From Cristatella mucedo (lineage: Eukaryota > Bryozoa > Phylactolaemata > Cristatellidae): a DNA stretch of 64,000 bases. A program made the translations under genes and the position numbers. Location: assembly GCA_009760855.2 (NCBI GenBank), contig WPIO01000014.1:4146501-4210500 (forward strand). Reading direction: 5' to 3'. Numbering within the stretch: position 1 is the stretch's first letter; each line of letters starts with the position of its first letter. Shown piece after piece: positions 31,714 to 45,400 of this stretch. Below the pieces are notes generated by a model. That model saw only the letters and a list, made by a program, of their open reading frames with translations, was not told where the DNA came from and did no database searches.

Positions 31714-32174
31714 AAAACCTTCTCCCCTACAGACAGCATACAAATCGACAAATAAATGGACGATGCATATGAGCAGAAACAGCCGCAAAGGGCAGTATGT
31801 GGCGTCTCGTCACCGTAACTTCCTTTTCAAAGTTAGCAACTCGCAAACAAAAAAACCAGGCAGAGCCATTCTAACGACAACCGCTACGAGGTACCTCGGT
31901 CATGAAAAGCAACCGCCTTACTTAGTGTGCCATCACGGCTCTCTACAACTATATTGCAACAAATAAAAAACATTTAAATGCATGGCACTGTAAATGAGGT
32001 GTTTGAGCAAGCCAAAACCTGGGAGAATCGCCTGCGCCCATTGACTGCAAGACCTAAGCGGCTCCCTCTAGAGGGGCTGGTGGTGCAGCAGCACCTGGCA
32101 AACAGCACACTACCCCCTACCAAGTTGCCAAGAAAGGTAGCTATGCGGCAGCATGAGAAGCCGACGGTGCACAG

Positions 32175-33498
32175 CTACGGCGACATCTGATGGGTCTGCA
32201 GCGACAGCCTCTCAGCGGCTGCATCAGCATCTCCGGGCTCCGGGCCAAAGCTGCACTCGCTGCTGCTGCCAACGCTGCTGCAGCTGTCTGAGCCGTAGCT
32301 GGCAGGACGAAGCTTGCCCGCGTGCGCTGTGACGCCATGAGACGATGCCCGAGTACCCTGCTTCGTCAGCCGAGCCGCAGCTGCCGGGCTGAGCTGGCCT
32401 GCCGAGAGCTCGTACAGCCGCAAGCCGTCCGTCGGCTCCGGCTGTTCCGTCGCCCTGCGACCCCTCTCGCCTGCCGCCTGGCCGTCGTCGGCAGCGGCGG
32501 CAGACGAGCGATCACTGCCGCTGCAGCTGCGAGGCCTGGCGCAGGCGGCCGAAGCGCAGCGAGTCGCCACTGCCGGCGTCTGCTGCGAGTGTCGCCTACA
32601 CGACGACGACGGTGCAGTGCTGACGATGCATGCCTCGTTCAGCGTGCTCACGCTGCTCGTCACCATCAGAGCGTCGCACAGCTCGACGGCGCTGTCCGTG
32701 GCCGAGTCGACAAGCAGGGACGACGACGGTGGCGGCTGCCCCGCGTAGCAGGGCAGCCGCGAGCATCGGCCGCCCTCGCCGCTGCTCGGCCCTCTGCAAG
32801 CCCGGCAGCGGTCGCTGACGACGCCACCAAAAGCGGCAGCGTCGCTGCTCGGAAGCAGGACGGAGCCGCCGTCGGCAGCCGTCGGTGACAGCTCGGTCGA
32901 GTGACCACTATCGTCGCGAGGCAACGCCGCCCGACGACCTCGCTGCCCGCCGGAGGCCGCGGCCGGCAGGCAGCAGCCGGAGGAGCCTAGCGACGGCAGC
33001 GGAAGCTGCTGCTGCAGCGCCGACGAGTCGAGCCCGAGCACATCGGGCTCGGCCTCGTCACGGCAGCCGCTGACGCCGCTGCAGGTGGCTGCTTCGATGC
33101 TTCCGGCCGGCATGTCGTCGACCGCCCGGCGGTGGTGGCTGCCTCTACCATCGTCTCCGTCGTCGTCGCCGCTGCAGCTGCAATGGCCGTCGGCCGGACA
33201 CGAGCAAAACGACGACACGCTGCCGTCGTCGTTTGCTGCCGCCACCGCCTTCTCCTCGCCACCGCTTCTGCGGCGGTCGTCGTCATTCTCTTCGCCGATC
33301 AGGGATAGCGTCTTCTTCTTCAGAATGCCACGCTCGGGCTGCCGCAGTCGCTGGTCGCTCGCGGCCGGCTCGTTATGAACTATGATGGGCGGCGCCAGGT
33401 TTCGCGACTCCTCGTCGCTCGTGCTGTCCGAGTCCGAGTCGCTCCAAAGCGACCGCTTCCGGAAGCGACGTCTTCGCTTTCTCTTCGTGCGCTCACGC
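32175..33498 (-). CDS. ADAM cytoplasmic tail, one large exon
   Basis: Acceptor ctgcag before 33498; stop codon TAG at 32177-32175. It encodes 440 residues: a strongly basic juxtamembrane run (RERTKRKRRRRFRKRS), an acidic Ser/Asp run (SDSDSDSTSDEE), a GILKKKTLSL segment, then a long Ser/Ala/Gly/Asp/Cys-rich, low-complexity region ending HQMSP. ADAM tails vary; this is long for the family. There are few Pro-rich SH3-type sites (only short QPPP). No C-terminal PDZ-type ETSI as in ADAM22. The exon is much more GC-rich than its surroundings. Confidence 0.85.
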
Positions 33499-36400
33499 CT
33501 GCAGGAGGACACACAACGAGCACGGCTGCAAGAGCTGTGCAACAAGCACGGCTGCGATGCGCACGGCGAGAGCTGCAGTCTCTTGTCGTTTCTGCCTCCC
33601 AGTCCTCTGTGTAAAATGAAAGCCTAGATTGTGCTCGGTCTAAGCTCGCAAGAGCGAGTATAAACCGTGAAAAGAAGTGGACATAGAACCGATCGCGGGT
33701 ACTCCTCCACAAATTACCGGCTCATGGATGACCTTGGCCATTGATTATGAACACCGAAATACCCCATCGAGATGTAATGTCTCTCTGTCTTCTCTGTCAA
33801 AGCTTCAAGGCTACAAGCTACATGGCTTCAAGCACAAAGCTACAGGTCTAAGTGGGGGTTATGCCGGAGAGTTTTCTACAGTGCAATCACACCTAAGCCA
33901 CCTTCGATGCGCAAACAGTGGCCAACAAACTTCATCGGAAGCAACAAAGAGAAAGTGGGAAGCATAGCTGAGTAAGGAAGGCAGTCGAGGAAGTGAGTAG
34001 CATGGAAGTAGCAGTTCAGGGCAGCTGGAAAGGATGTGCCACTGGCAGCAGCAGGAAAGATGCACTTAAGAAGGACTGGTGATCAATGGTATCTAATGCT
34101 GCCAAGAACTCACGTCAAACTAGCAGAGAGACTTGATCTACTCCCCCCACCATCGTACCACTTGCTTTTCTGAATCTAATCGTTTAGCTACACCTCGTAC
34201 CAACCTCAAATCCTTTTAAGACCATGCCTTTATGTTCCCAAAGCCTTGAACTCACTTCCGACTTGTGTCACGACATCACCTGACTTGACCACATTTAAAA
34301 AGAACTTAAAAACGCACCTATTTATGACAGTATTTAGTGGGTCTCTGTGATTAGTCCTTTATGTGCTTACGCATGCTGACACAGTGCATGCTGCTACTAA
34401 CCACACTTGCATGCTGACCCTGTGCATGTCACCCCTAACCATGTTATTTATCAAGCATGATACCACTCATCATTCGATCAAGTTTCCTTTGCAGCAAATA
34501 TTAAGCACCTAGAAAGAAATTGAGTTCTCTGAGGGTGCTTTATCAAGTGTATTATTATTACTATTATTATTACTTGATTTAAGTCAACATTCATGAGAAT
34601 TTAGCTATACAATTACAACAGCAGTGGTGACTATATGGAGTGATTAGCTCTATATTCTGAGTGAAACTTATTTGCATGGTTTGATGTTAAAAGGAAAACA
34701 TCCGAATTGGTCTCCGACTACATTAGATCATGATCATGGCTACACTCGCACAAATCGTGTAGCTGCAGGACCTACCTGGCATTGAATTTAAGCGCCTTAT
34801 TTATAGTGTCAGAAGAGCCTTAGCAGCTTTTGCCCTGCTTGCAGCAGGCTCTAAACAAGTGACTGCTGCAGGATTTGAACCCATTAAGAGGTGACAGCAC
34901 CTTAGTGTTGGACTAAGACTCGGCAGCATTGACCTTAAAACGGGAATTTCGATTACTAGTAAAAGCACGTGCACAGCCGATGACCACGCTAGACATCACA
35001 ACTAAGGGTTAAACATGTGGACCAGTGTTACAGTGCAGCCTCCACAAAACACACAGACCCTCTTTAAACTGGTCAGCAACGATAACTTGGATTAGTGTTA
35101 GTTTTTCTCTAATATTCTCGACTTGTCGCATGTGAGCGAAGTCACACCCATGCACTCGAGTGAATGCATGAACGGTGTATGCAAACACACATGCAAAAAT
35201 ATCTTGCAAGCGGCGTGCTGCTTCACTAGGAGCATATTCCACAAGTGGGTAAGAGGCAGGCTGCTCGCGGGTAGATACTTTGGGGAAAGCAAGCAGACTC
35301 TAAAGTGGGACAAAGAATTGATTGCCTGCCTTTGTGTAATGCCATTGCAAACATGCAAACTGCTTCCACTGCTCCCACATAAGTGCCTAGCAAATCCCAG
35401 GAAGGGACAGGTGAGGACAATGGCAAGTGTTATCAACTGTGCAGCAAAGCCGAACAAACAACACCCGAAGAAAAAAAACCGGTCGTGGCTCCGAGCCGAG
35501 CCGTGTTGCTGCTCATCACAAGTGCCCTTTAAGCCTGTAAGCCGAGCTACAACGGCTTCTCTTTCGATGCAAGTTCGTTCGAAGCACAGAGAACCATTAA
35601 GAGTGAAAATGCCATGTACACAACTCAGGTGTAGGCGAGCACGACACGTCGGGCAGCATTACTTTGATGCTGTCACAGCCTCTTTGTCTCGGCATTCGCA
35701 ATTCTTCTCCTGGCAAACCGCTTTACCGTTCGTTCTTGGCACGTCCTGTTTCGTGACACAGTACCGCCGTTGTCTACCAAAGAACACAGAGAGAAATTGA
35801 TAAACCGTCCACGGCAGCACGAAGCTCAACCAAGCTCAAACCCGGTGTACGCGAGCTGCAACCATGGTCCGGTTCCTATTACGAGGCCTGGCTGCCAACT
35901 GACGGCCAGGTCGACAAGGTTTGCCAGCCTAGTCCGTGGATGGCCACACGATCCTGCAGCGGAGAGGCCTCCTCCCCCTGGGCGAAGGCTGATTGCGGGT
36001 TCATTCGGCATTCAGTAGACGTGACTGCATGCAGCACGTGCTAGAAGCAGTGACAGCGCTTCCTACGACAGGCGGCTTTGGACCTCTGTGAAGCTCAGAC
36101 AGAAGCTCGGAGCGCCGGCGCAGAGAGCAGTTGCATCGGTAAGCCACGGATGGACCAAAAGACAGACGAACGAACGCCTCCCTACCGCATGCAGAATATA
36201 AATGCAAGGACGAGGCCCACGACAAGGACGGCAAGTGAGACGGCAATGATGATCAGCCACTTGAGCTCAACGACTTGCAGCAGGCCTCCGGTGTCAGCCG
36301 GGCCATGCGGGCCAACGTCCGAAGGCTGCGCCGCTCCTGAGCCACCGCCGCTGCGCGCTCTGCCGAGTACGACCGAGACGTTCAGCGGTAAGCTGCAGTC

Positions 36401-39400
36401 GGGCAGGCCAAAGTCGGCGTTGCAGTGGCACACTCCAATACTGGTGCACCTCTGAAACGGTGGTGCTCGGAGGGTTCATAGTGAGCAGCACCCACGCCAG
36501 CAGCACGGACGGCAGCAGGCGAGGGCAGCTCCTCGACCGTCTGTGAGCACGTTATTCAAGAGGTATTCTCCTGCAACCCAGCAGGTCTCGACGCACACTT
36601 CCTGTCTGTGGGCTTCGCATGGGCGGTGGGTGCTTCGCCGGGTTGGCGCCAAAGCCAATCTGGCAGAATACAGCTAAGAGCAAGGAGCGGGGTATGGCTC
36701 TGTTGGGGCCACAAGACGCTAGTGCAGCGCCGGCAAGCTCACCCCGTGACCCGAGCACGTCAGGCCGCCGGCGTCGTACGGGCACGGCCTGAAGCCTGGA
36801 AGCGCCGACACGTTCAGGCAGGACTGAGCAATGCACACGCTGCCTTCACCGCACTTCGTTCCATCGGCGACCAGAAAGTCGGTGTCGACAGCTCCAGCTT
36901 GCCCTTTACTTGCTAGTGCTTTAATGGCATTGACTGACCTATAGGAAGGAGATGTACCAAGACCAGTCCACGGCAGCTTCTGCTTTCCCCACCTTGCTGC
37001 CCGCACGGCTCGAGAAGACAAAAGAAAGTGAGCAAAGCTAGGGCTACAGCAAATTCGCAGGAGCAGCAGCGGAGCTCACTTGCACTGGTACTGATTGATG
37101 CCCTTCATTCCAATGGTCTCAATCCTATAGCTGACCCCATGCTCCCGAGGCACCAGCGACCCGCCGGAGCATTGCAGCAGACCACAGGGCGCATCCCTGT
37201 AAGGCCAAGGCAAGCTCAATCAAGGAATGGAACACTGCATGCCAGCCACTTCCGGCAGCGCCGGCATGGCTCGAGGCTTCGCACATGCAGCTTGCACTTG
37301 TACAGAAAGGGGCTACAGCGTGTACTGTTTAGAGGCTTAACAAGGAAACGGCTCTGCTTAGGATCTACGATGATTGTATGAACAATGCTGATCAGGGTGG
37401 GGACTCTGCTAGTTCTCCTATGGTAGATCTCTCAACAGCATTTGACACAATTGACCATCTAATCAATGTATGCTTAGGTAGAGCTGGCACACAGCTAAAC
37501 TGGGCTAGGTCCTACCTCAGTGAGAGATGTTAGGTCGGTCCTAGCTCAGTCAGAGAGTAGATGTTCATGGCAGTCTGGCATCCGGGGAATTCGGTCTTAC
37601 CCCACTTCTTTTCACTTTCTATACTCTCCCTTTGGCCAATGCCATGGCCAAAAAAGAATGTTGACTTTCCTTTCTATGCCGATGACACTAAGCTCTATCC
37701 TTAGTTCGACCCGTCTAAGCCTTGCCCAGTATCCGACTAACTTATAATTCCTTCCCAGCCTGTATCGGAGACATTCTCACTAGGACGGCTACTAACTTCG
37801 TGAAGCTTAACAATATCAGCAACCTAATGGTTATGGGCAAGGCTAGTGTCACCCTCAAGTTAGATTACCTCATTCTCAAGATTGGTTCACTTAACATCAC
37901 TCCAAAGATGCCTGCCCTTAAGCTGGGCATGCTATCCCAAAATGACTTGTCATTGGATGAACACATTGCCTCCACTGGCAAGCCAGCTTACTTTCAGACG
38001 AAGAACATCGACAAAAGTTAAGGGCCAACAGAGACAAGAATACAACAGCCAAACTAGCTTACATGTTTATCACATCGCCTTTGGATTTATCGTCTGTAAC
38101 TGGTGAACAACTCAGCAGCTCTTTTAGTCTATCGTCACAGGCAGAGCTGCTACATCACATCACTTATGTCTGAGCTTCACAGGCTCCCTATCAAGCATAG
38201 AATCGATTTCACGATCCTCAATCTGGCATACAGGTCGCTGCACGCTAGCAAGCACCAGCCTACCTATCAGATCTCCTTACTCCTCCGGTATGCTCTCTCA
38301 CCACCCATTCATCAGCATCTAGTCATCTTACGGTCCCTCGAACTAAATTAAATTATTTTACTGATCGGACCTTTAGTAATTCGTATGCATTGAAAGTTAG
38401 GAGCTCATGCCCAGCTTTATCCCCACTAGCATTGACTTTGCATAACTAAGACACAGCTAAAGGCGCATCTGTTTTGGTCAGCTTTCCTTTTGCCGAAGTG
38501 AACTTGTAATTTTTTCCGTGTGCTTTGCAAGCTTACCAGCTTACGATGCTGCACATGTTACTAACCACGGCTCCAACTAACCGGCAGCCCAGAGTGTCTG
38601 AATGCGTTCGTTTGCATGCTGTTCCAGGCATGATAGTGTGTGCTTTTGCCTGCTTGTCTAAGCATCATACATTTCAAGTCATTAGACCGAGATTGTTGCT
38701 TCTCCTGCTGGAGTTGCAAAAAGCGAAATAGGGATTTCGCTCTATTAGGGAGCTGCACATGCGACCTAGTACAATTATTCTTAGCCGTACAGCGACAAGC
38801 GATACGACAGCATGGGGATGCAGAGGAAGTGCAGTGCGAGTGCAGGAGGCACAAGAGCGCCGCCCCCACCCAGAGGCAAGGCTGCAGAGGCATCGGCGGG
38901 CCGCAATGGCTCACTAGGTAAGGCGGTTGCTTTTCACGACCTCGACCCCGAAGTCGTGGGTTCAAATCCTGTGGTGGGCGATCCTTTATCGCCACTGCAA
39001 GCGGTGGTGATAGCCGTAAAGGCTCTTCTGTCGCTATACAAAAAAGGCTGTTAAATCAGCTAGCATTTTTTTATCTATAAGCTAAGGCTAAACACCCTAG
39101 GTGCCGAGCTCTACTGCCAAAACTGAGAGTGCCTCGTCTCTCCCAGCCCCCCCACTCCTCCCAGACTTCCACTCCGGAGCCACAAAGTCACTGCAGAGCT
39201 AGCTGGTACCACTCAATCCACTTGATAGGTGATAATTTGTGATGTCATGGCACCCAAGCCAAAGTCGGTCAAGAAGGCCTGTAAATCACAAATTACCGAT
39301 GAATAGGAAAGTATGTGGGGTAAAGACTCGTGCACACCCGGTTTCATCCTATTTCTTACTGTCAAGCTCCAGCTCCTTCAAAAATCACAACTCCCAATTA

Positions 39401-42400
39401 CTTGCTGCAGGTCTAATTAATTGCAGCAGTGCAGAACTTTCTCACCTCCCCCTGCCGGAAAACCTGCTTTTGAGTGTACAGAAATCTGGTCCTCTACTCG
39501 GGCTATGGGGTGGTATTCATAATGCTACTAATATGAACCAGGCAGGCAGCAGCACCTTTCTGATGACAACGGCTGCTTCAGTTGGCCGCTAGCAATCGTA
39601 GCCAATGATGCCTGCAATAGTAGCCCCACCCCTAGGTCATGGGGGGGTGACTCTAGCATTGTGGTAAGAGACTGGATGTGATGACATTTTTTATTGTCCA
39701 GGGCAGGGAGCAAAATTCCCCCAAGAATGCGACCATCAATCACAAGGTATCGGCTAGATAATAACCTAGATAATAACCGAAACCCAGTAGGCATCCGAAT
39801 GGCTGCTCTGCAGCAGGCTCACAGCCTACCTGCTGCTGCAACGGGCATAGGTCGAGCTGCCGGTCACGTGGCCGCAGTGGCCATACTCGGTGCCCTGCGG
39901 ATTGTTGAGCAAGTAGCACAGGTCTCCGGCCAAGCTAGATCCGGAGCCCCACAGGCGCTCACACTGTGCGTCACGCTGAACACACTGGCCGCCATAGCAC
40001 AGCGCCAATCCGGTGGAGACGGCAGCGGCACATGGCTCGCCGTCCTGAATGACGACGTCCGGCGGGCACTGAAAACAGTGGCAGGCAGGCATGCAGGCTG
40101 CGCCAACACTTTTTCGTGCGCCGTTTGCTGCTGCTGTTCGTGTCAGGGCATGCTTTGAGAAGGGTGCAACTATAATAAAAAAAAAGGCAGCAGCTATCCC
40201 CCGATGGCTGTGTTGCCGAGACGCACTCAAAACGGGCCACCCTTGGTTGATAGGCAATTCTTCATCACCACGAATGCAATCCCTTCTTAGCCAACAGTTG
40301 CACGAACGAACCAAGCAGCGTCGACGCCAGAGCCACCTGGACCGGCCACTTCTGCGGAGCATTTCACGAATGTGCACGACTACATTAATGCTCGAAGCCC
40401 TGCCACAGCCGGTTGCTCGGGTGCGTGCTGCTGTTACTTTCCCCGCTGCCGCTCTCCAGCAGCCGCGAAGCGGAGGAAGGCACCACGGCCGCACTACTTA
40501 CTTCCCCACTCAAGCCGTCGCAGTGCTCAGGCACGTCACAGTCGGTCTTGGCGGAGCGGCACACTTGCGTGCTGTTTCTCACCTTTAGCGAACACAGCGC
40601 AAGGGATTGTGGGCAACGTCTGGCTGCAGCCACGCGAGCTTCCACTTGCCAACGAGAGAGGAAAAAGACGAGGCTCCGAAAGAGCAAAACGCCGGGCTAG
40701 CGGCAAGGAGCATACGTACTCGGCAGCCTTCGCAGCATGTTCCCGACCGGCAGCTGGCCCAGACCTTTAGCATGCAAGTTGCACCATCACAGCAAGGGTC
40801 GACGAGGTGACACTTCTACGAAAAGGTCGACGAGATTTGGGCTACCACGCGAACACGCACGCAAAGAATGCAGCCTGCGCATTCTCTGCCCGACGGCCGC
40901 TGCTAGGGGCACATGCTACAGCGGCCGGCTACAGGCAATAGAGCGTGGCAGCAAGCAGAATGCGATGGCTCAGTAGCAGCAGGTTGCTGCTCACCGCTGC
41001 AGGGCCGCAGTCGCATTGCTCTCCTCTTTCCAGCACACCATTGCCACAGTACGACTGGTATGCCTGAAAGTGCAGCAAAGAGAGGAGTCTGCAATAAAGT
41101 GCTAAACCAAATTCGATGCATGAGGATAATACGAAACTGCACACTAAAAAAAGAGGGAGCATGGGGCAAGATATGTAAGATATAGTGCATGCATTGATGC
41201 GCCCAAACACAGACACACGTATGCATGTGCACACCGATGCACATTAAGACACGATGTGCCTACTCTGACAAAGAGGCTCAAGGCAAGAACCATATTATCC
41301 CCTGTTTCCTTTCTTTCTAGCCAGTCACCAGCATGCATCCGGCAGATCGCACGCAGCACGACATAACACGACTAATAATGTAACAACAAAACTGTTATTA
41401 GTAAAAAATCACAGTGATAAGAAAATGTGCTGCTTCTCAGCAACATGCTAGCTGATGGGTGTGGCAGTTCTCGCCAGTAACACGGGCAATCCCACTAGCT
41501 GTATGGTACAACGGTCCTTTGCAGCACCCCCATCTCCAACGAGGCAACTTGATCATGACATAAAGGTACACACCTTTCACAACATAAAAAACCCACAAAT
41601 CAACGAGGCTGCAGCATCTGAATAGCTAGAGGGGGGCCAATCAATGACGACATCGCTCGGCCAACCAATGACGACGTGTGCCGCACATGACCAACAAACA
41701 AGCTAGCGACCACTCAGCGCCCCAAAGAACGAGCCCGGATGGACAACAAGCGAGGGACAAACAGGCATCAGCTTTCAAAGTGGTAATATATCATGCACGG
41801 TCAGCACATGGGGGAGGAGAGCGTCGGAGTTACAAGTCACAAGCACTACACCACGTGACAGGCGAACCCAAATGTCAAAGGCAGCCGGAATGGACAAGGC
41901 AATGACCAGAAGGTAAAAGTTGTTACAAGGAACGATCTAAGGCCACTGGCCACTGTGGCAGCAAGAGCAGAGGACCGGGTGGCCAGCAGCAGGGGCAGGG
42001 GCAGAGGTGAGGCAGGCAGGGGCGATAGCTGGCTCGCTAGCAGAAATCGGCCGGTGGGCCATACCACACCACCGTCGGGGTTACTCTTTTAAAAGCGATT
42101 AAGCTTGACTTGCTTTGCTGCCTTCAAAAAATGCCCCATGCATCACTCCCAGTCGGTTCAAATGTGCTTTCAAAGCACATTTTGCTCAAACTCCAAGTCG
42201 TGCCAAGGGGCTCATGAGAGCAGGAGAAGCAGCAGCTGATCTGGACCTTAGATCTCAACCGGCAAGCCGGCTAGCAAGACCATCGCTGCAACCACAGCCG
42301 TCGGCGATCGGCCTTTGTGGTTGGTGGGAAGCAGTGCCACACTGACTTTAGTTGTCCAGCCTGCCTGACTTGGTGTTACCACTTCCTTCTCCCCCAACTT

Positions 42401-45400
42401 TCGGGTGTCTGCTTTTATTTCATTTAACTCCTCCATTGCACTCATTTGCTCCATTTGAGGGCATCACTCATGGCTCAGCTTCTTCACCCCACTCTACCCC
42501 GATTAAGAAAGAAATAGTTTGACTTCGCGTGAAGCTATAGGTCGATCGTGTCGGCACCAGTACTCAATGTGCAAGCAAACTTTAATTGCATCGAGAACCA
42601 CCATTGAGAACGTCAATTTTGCCAGCCGCAGACAATCATGATAAGTTTGAAAAGGCATGTCGGGCGGCTTGGCTATGTACGCGGGGAGGGGTGATGAAGG
42701 CAAGTTGGCTTGCCCTCTTTTTTAAGCCCATGCTGCTGCCCAACCCTGTGCCGTCGCTGGACAGCACTGACGTTACTGATTACGAATTCAGGCTTGGGCT
42801 CCTGTTGGATTTCATGTATGACCAAGATAGACCCTAGCATAAATGCTGGTTTGGCTGTGTGGCATCAAAATATCAGCAGCCGGTCGGGTTCCAGCTACTT
42901 CCATACTGGAGCAGCTTGAAGCTTTATATGGCTGGTCAATAATGTTGAAACGACTGAGCCAAAGTCGCCAGAAGAAATCTAGCAGACCTGTTATGCAAAT
43001 TAACATAAAAAGGATGACAGCTTTGTCTTTCGTCCCTGCTAAACCAGTAACTGTCAATTGAGCAATGCCTTGCATGAGGGCTCTGGCAGGTGGCCCCACC
43101 CATCAAGCTTTGCAACCTGCACCCCAACCTTAAAAATCGATCTCTTCCACAGTCTCGCACACCCACAGGACACAACCAAGAAAAGATCTGCCAAAGAACA
43201 AGCCAATATACAGACACAGATTCGACATGACAGCAATCCTTTCCCATTTAGGCATTTGTGAGGCCATATGGTTAGGTAGAACAGTGAGGAAGACTCGAGG
43301 GATGCATAGCAAATTGGACACAAGTGCATCAAATCAGCCGATATGTTGCCAAGACATGCAGCTGCCTGCAAACTCATGAGACCATATCAGCTCCACAGTC
43401 AAATCTGCCTATTTTCAGTTTCATAAAACTGCTAAAGTTCGAGCTTGTTTAGATAAGGATACCACGTCCAAGTTGGTCCATGCATTCGTGACATCCCGTC
43501 TCGACTTCTGCAGCTTACTGCTTACTGGCCTACCGGCATGTGCGATCAGGCGATTGCAGCTGGTGCACAACTCCGCAGCTAGGCCTGTATGTTGTGAGCG
43601 ACGCAGTTGCCACATTACACCATTTCTCGCCGACCTGCACTGGCTACCAGTCAAGCAACGGATTGACTTCAAGGTTTTGTCGCTCACTTTTAGGTCCCTT
43701 CATTCTTTGGCTCCAGCATATCTCTCAGATATACTCCCCCATCTGGTCAACCATCGTACCACCCGCTTTTCGGAATCCAACAGTCTACAAATACCTTGTA
43801 CAAACCTTAAATCCTTTGGAGACCGTGCATTTAGTTTGTATGCTCCCAAAGCCTGGAACTCCCTCCCGACCTGAATCAGAACATCCCCTGACCTGACCAC
43901 ATTTAAAAAGAACTTAAAAACACACCTATTTAGGACAGCATTTAGTGGGTCCCTGTGATTCGTCCTTGATGTGCTTATACGTGCTGACACTGTGCATGCT
44001 GCCACTAACCACATTTGCATGCTGACCCTGTGCATGTCACCCTTAACCATGTTACTCAATTTGTTTGTTTATCAAGCATGATATTACTCACCATTCAATT
44101 GCATTTCCCTTTGCAGCAAATGTAAAGGGCTTAGAGAGAGATTGAGTTCTCTGAGGGTGCTTTATCAAGTGAATTATTATTAGTATTATTATTATTATGA
44201 ATGGCACCCCCATCCCACGTTAGTCTCGGCGCCATAGCCCACGTCTACAGCGCTGAGCTTGCCCGACACGATCGCTCTGCTGCTCTGCACTCACGTTGCT
44301 CAAGTGATGCTTCCGCTGAGACAGGCAGGACGCAGGCCCATACTTCCACAGTGTGTCAAATCTTGATCTGCTACATTGCGAGAAATCCCAAGCTGGTTCT
44401 TGCCTAGAACGAAAAACAGTCCACCAGGAGTACAGACAAAGTCGGCATGCCGTGGGTAACAGAGCAAGCATATAGTCACAAAAAATCCTAGGAGTATGGT
44501 CGCTGCAGCTACTAGTTCGTTTGGGCAGGAAGTGGATTTCTAATGATGCTAGGCACACGAAAGTTGTGCAGACCATGCAAACATATTTATTGACACCCTG
44601 CAAGCAAATAAATATGCTGTTGGCACACATGCTTTTCATATCACGATTCATTAGGAACTCTCCCTTTTCAGCTTGGGCACAGAGGCCATGAGAATGCTAC
44701 CTCCTTTGCTGTTGCAATCCACAATGTAAATTTTACTGAAAAGGTTGGCAACTGATGCAGGACGAACAACCTGCCTCAGCCACCAGTCGATATCGTCCCA
44801 TAAATTTCTATTTGAGAACAGAGTTCAGATCGTGTGACCTAGTTAGGCCACTGCATCAGCACTACACTGGATTCGTTAAAAAGGGCTTTACAGACTTGGC
44901 AGGGTGTTTAGGGTCGTAAGCTTGCTGCCTAATATAACGATTCCCAAGCAGCAGACTGTCTGTGCTTTGCAATCTAACTTGCTTGAGCACTGTAGGTATA
45001 CACATGTGTCCATAACACAAGCTGGTGCTAAGCTATAACATCTTTTTCGGAAAAGCAGCCCCAAGCCATAAACTATTTGCTGCCAAATTTCAGCAGCAGC
45101 AAGAAGGCAGTCATGAAGGTAAGCCTAATCTTTCCTTCGGCTAACCTAGTTTTGCTTTTTCTAACTAAATATCATGAACTTTCTTTGATCGGCCATAAAA
45201 CAAAATTACAGTTATCCTCTGTCCAGTGAGCATGGGCATTGGCCCACGGTAAGCGGTCTGCTTAATGACACGGGCTAGCTTTTTGCAACCCGCCTGACGA
45301 CACCACTCTCTGGGTGCCTCTCACTCATCGTATCTCTACTAATATCGATCTATGTGGCATCTTTGTTCGACCGTGCACGGTCTCCAAGCGGGAAGTTCTA

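Larger units (their letters stand above)
26413..32174. other. Intergenic spacer between convergent genes
   Basis: Contains the dynein 3' UTR, a long (GA)n/(AT)n microsatellite (27939-28276), a small LINE 3' end (28541-28615), a LINE tail (29455-29700), a SINE-A (29757-29917) and a SINE fragment (31880-31940, minus). Frames at 28608-28985 and 30734-31000 have no recognisable similarity and I do not call them genes. Confidence 0.5.
33499..36185. other. Last ADAM intron
   Basis: From gtaggg (minus, after 36186) to ctgcag before 33498. Contains LINE fragments at 33955-34080 (minus) and 34130-34575 (plus) and an old SINE at 34775-34925. A 225-codon plus-strand frame at 35123-35800 lies here; it resembles no family I know. 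Confidence 0.5.

Noticed and set aside
32322-33627. Several plus-strand Arg/Ser/Ala-rich frames over the ADAM tail exon
   Set aside because: Shadows of the GC-rich minus-strand coding exon, which joins in phase to the transmembrane exon.
35123-35800. 225-codon plus-strand frame in the last ADAM intron
   Set aside because: No recognisable domain, Cys/Lys/Arg-rich odd composition, no partner exons; most likely a chance frame.
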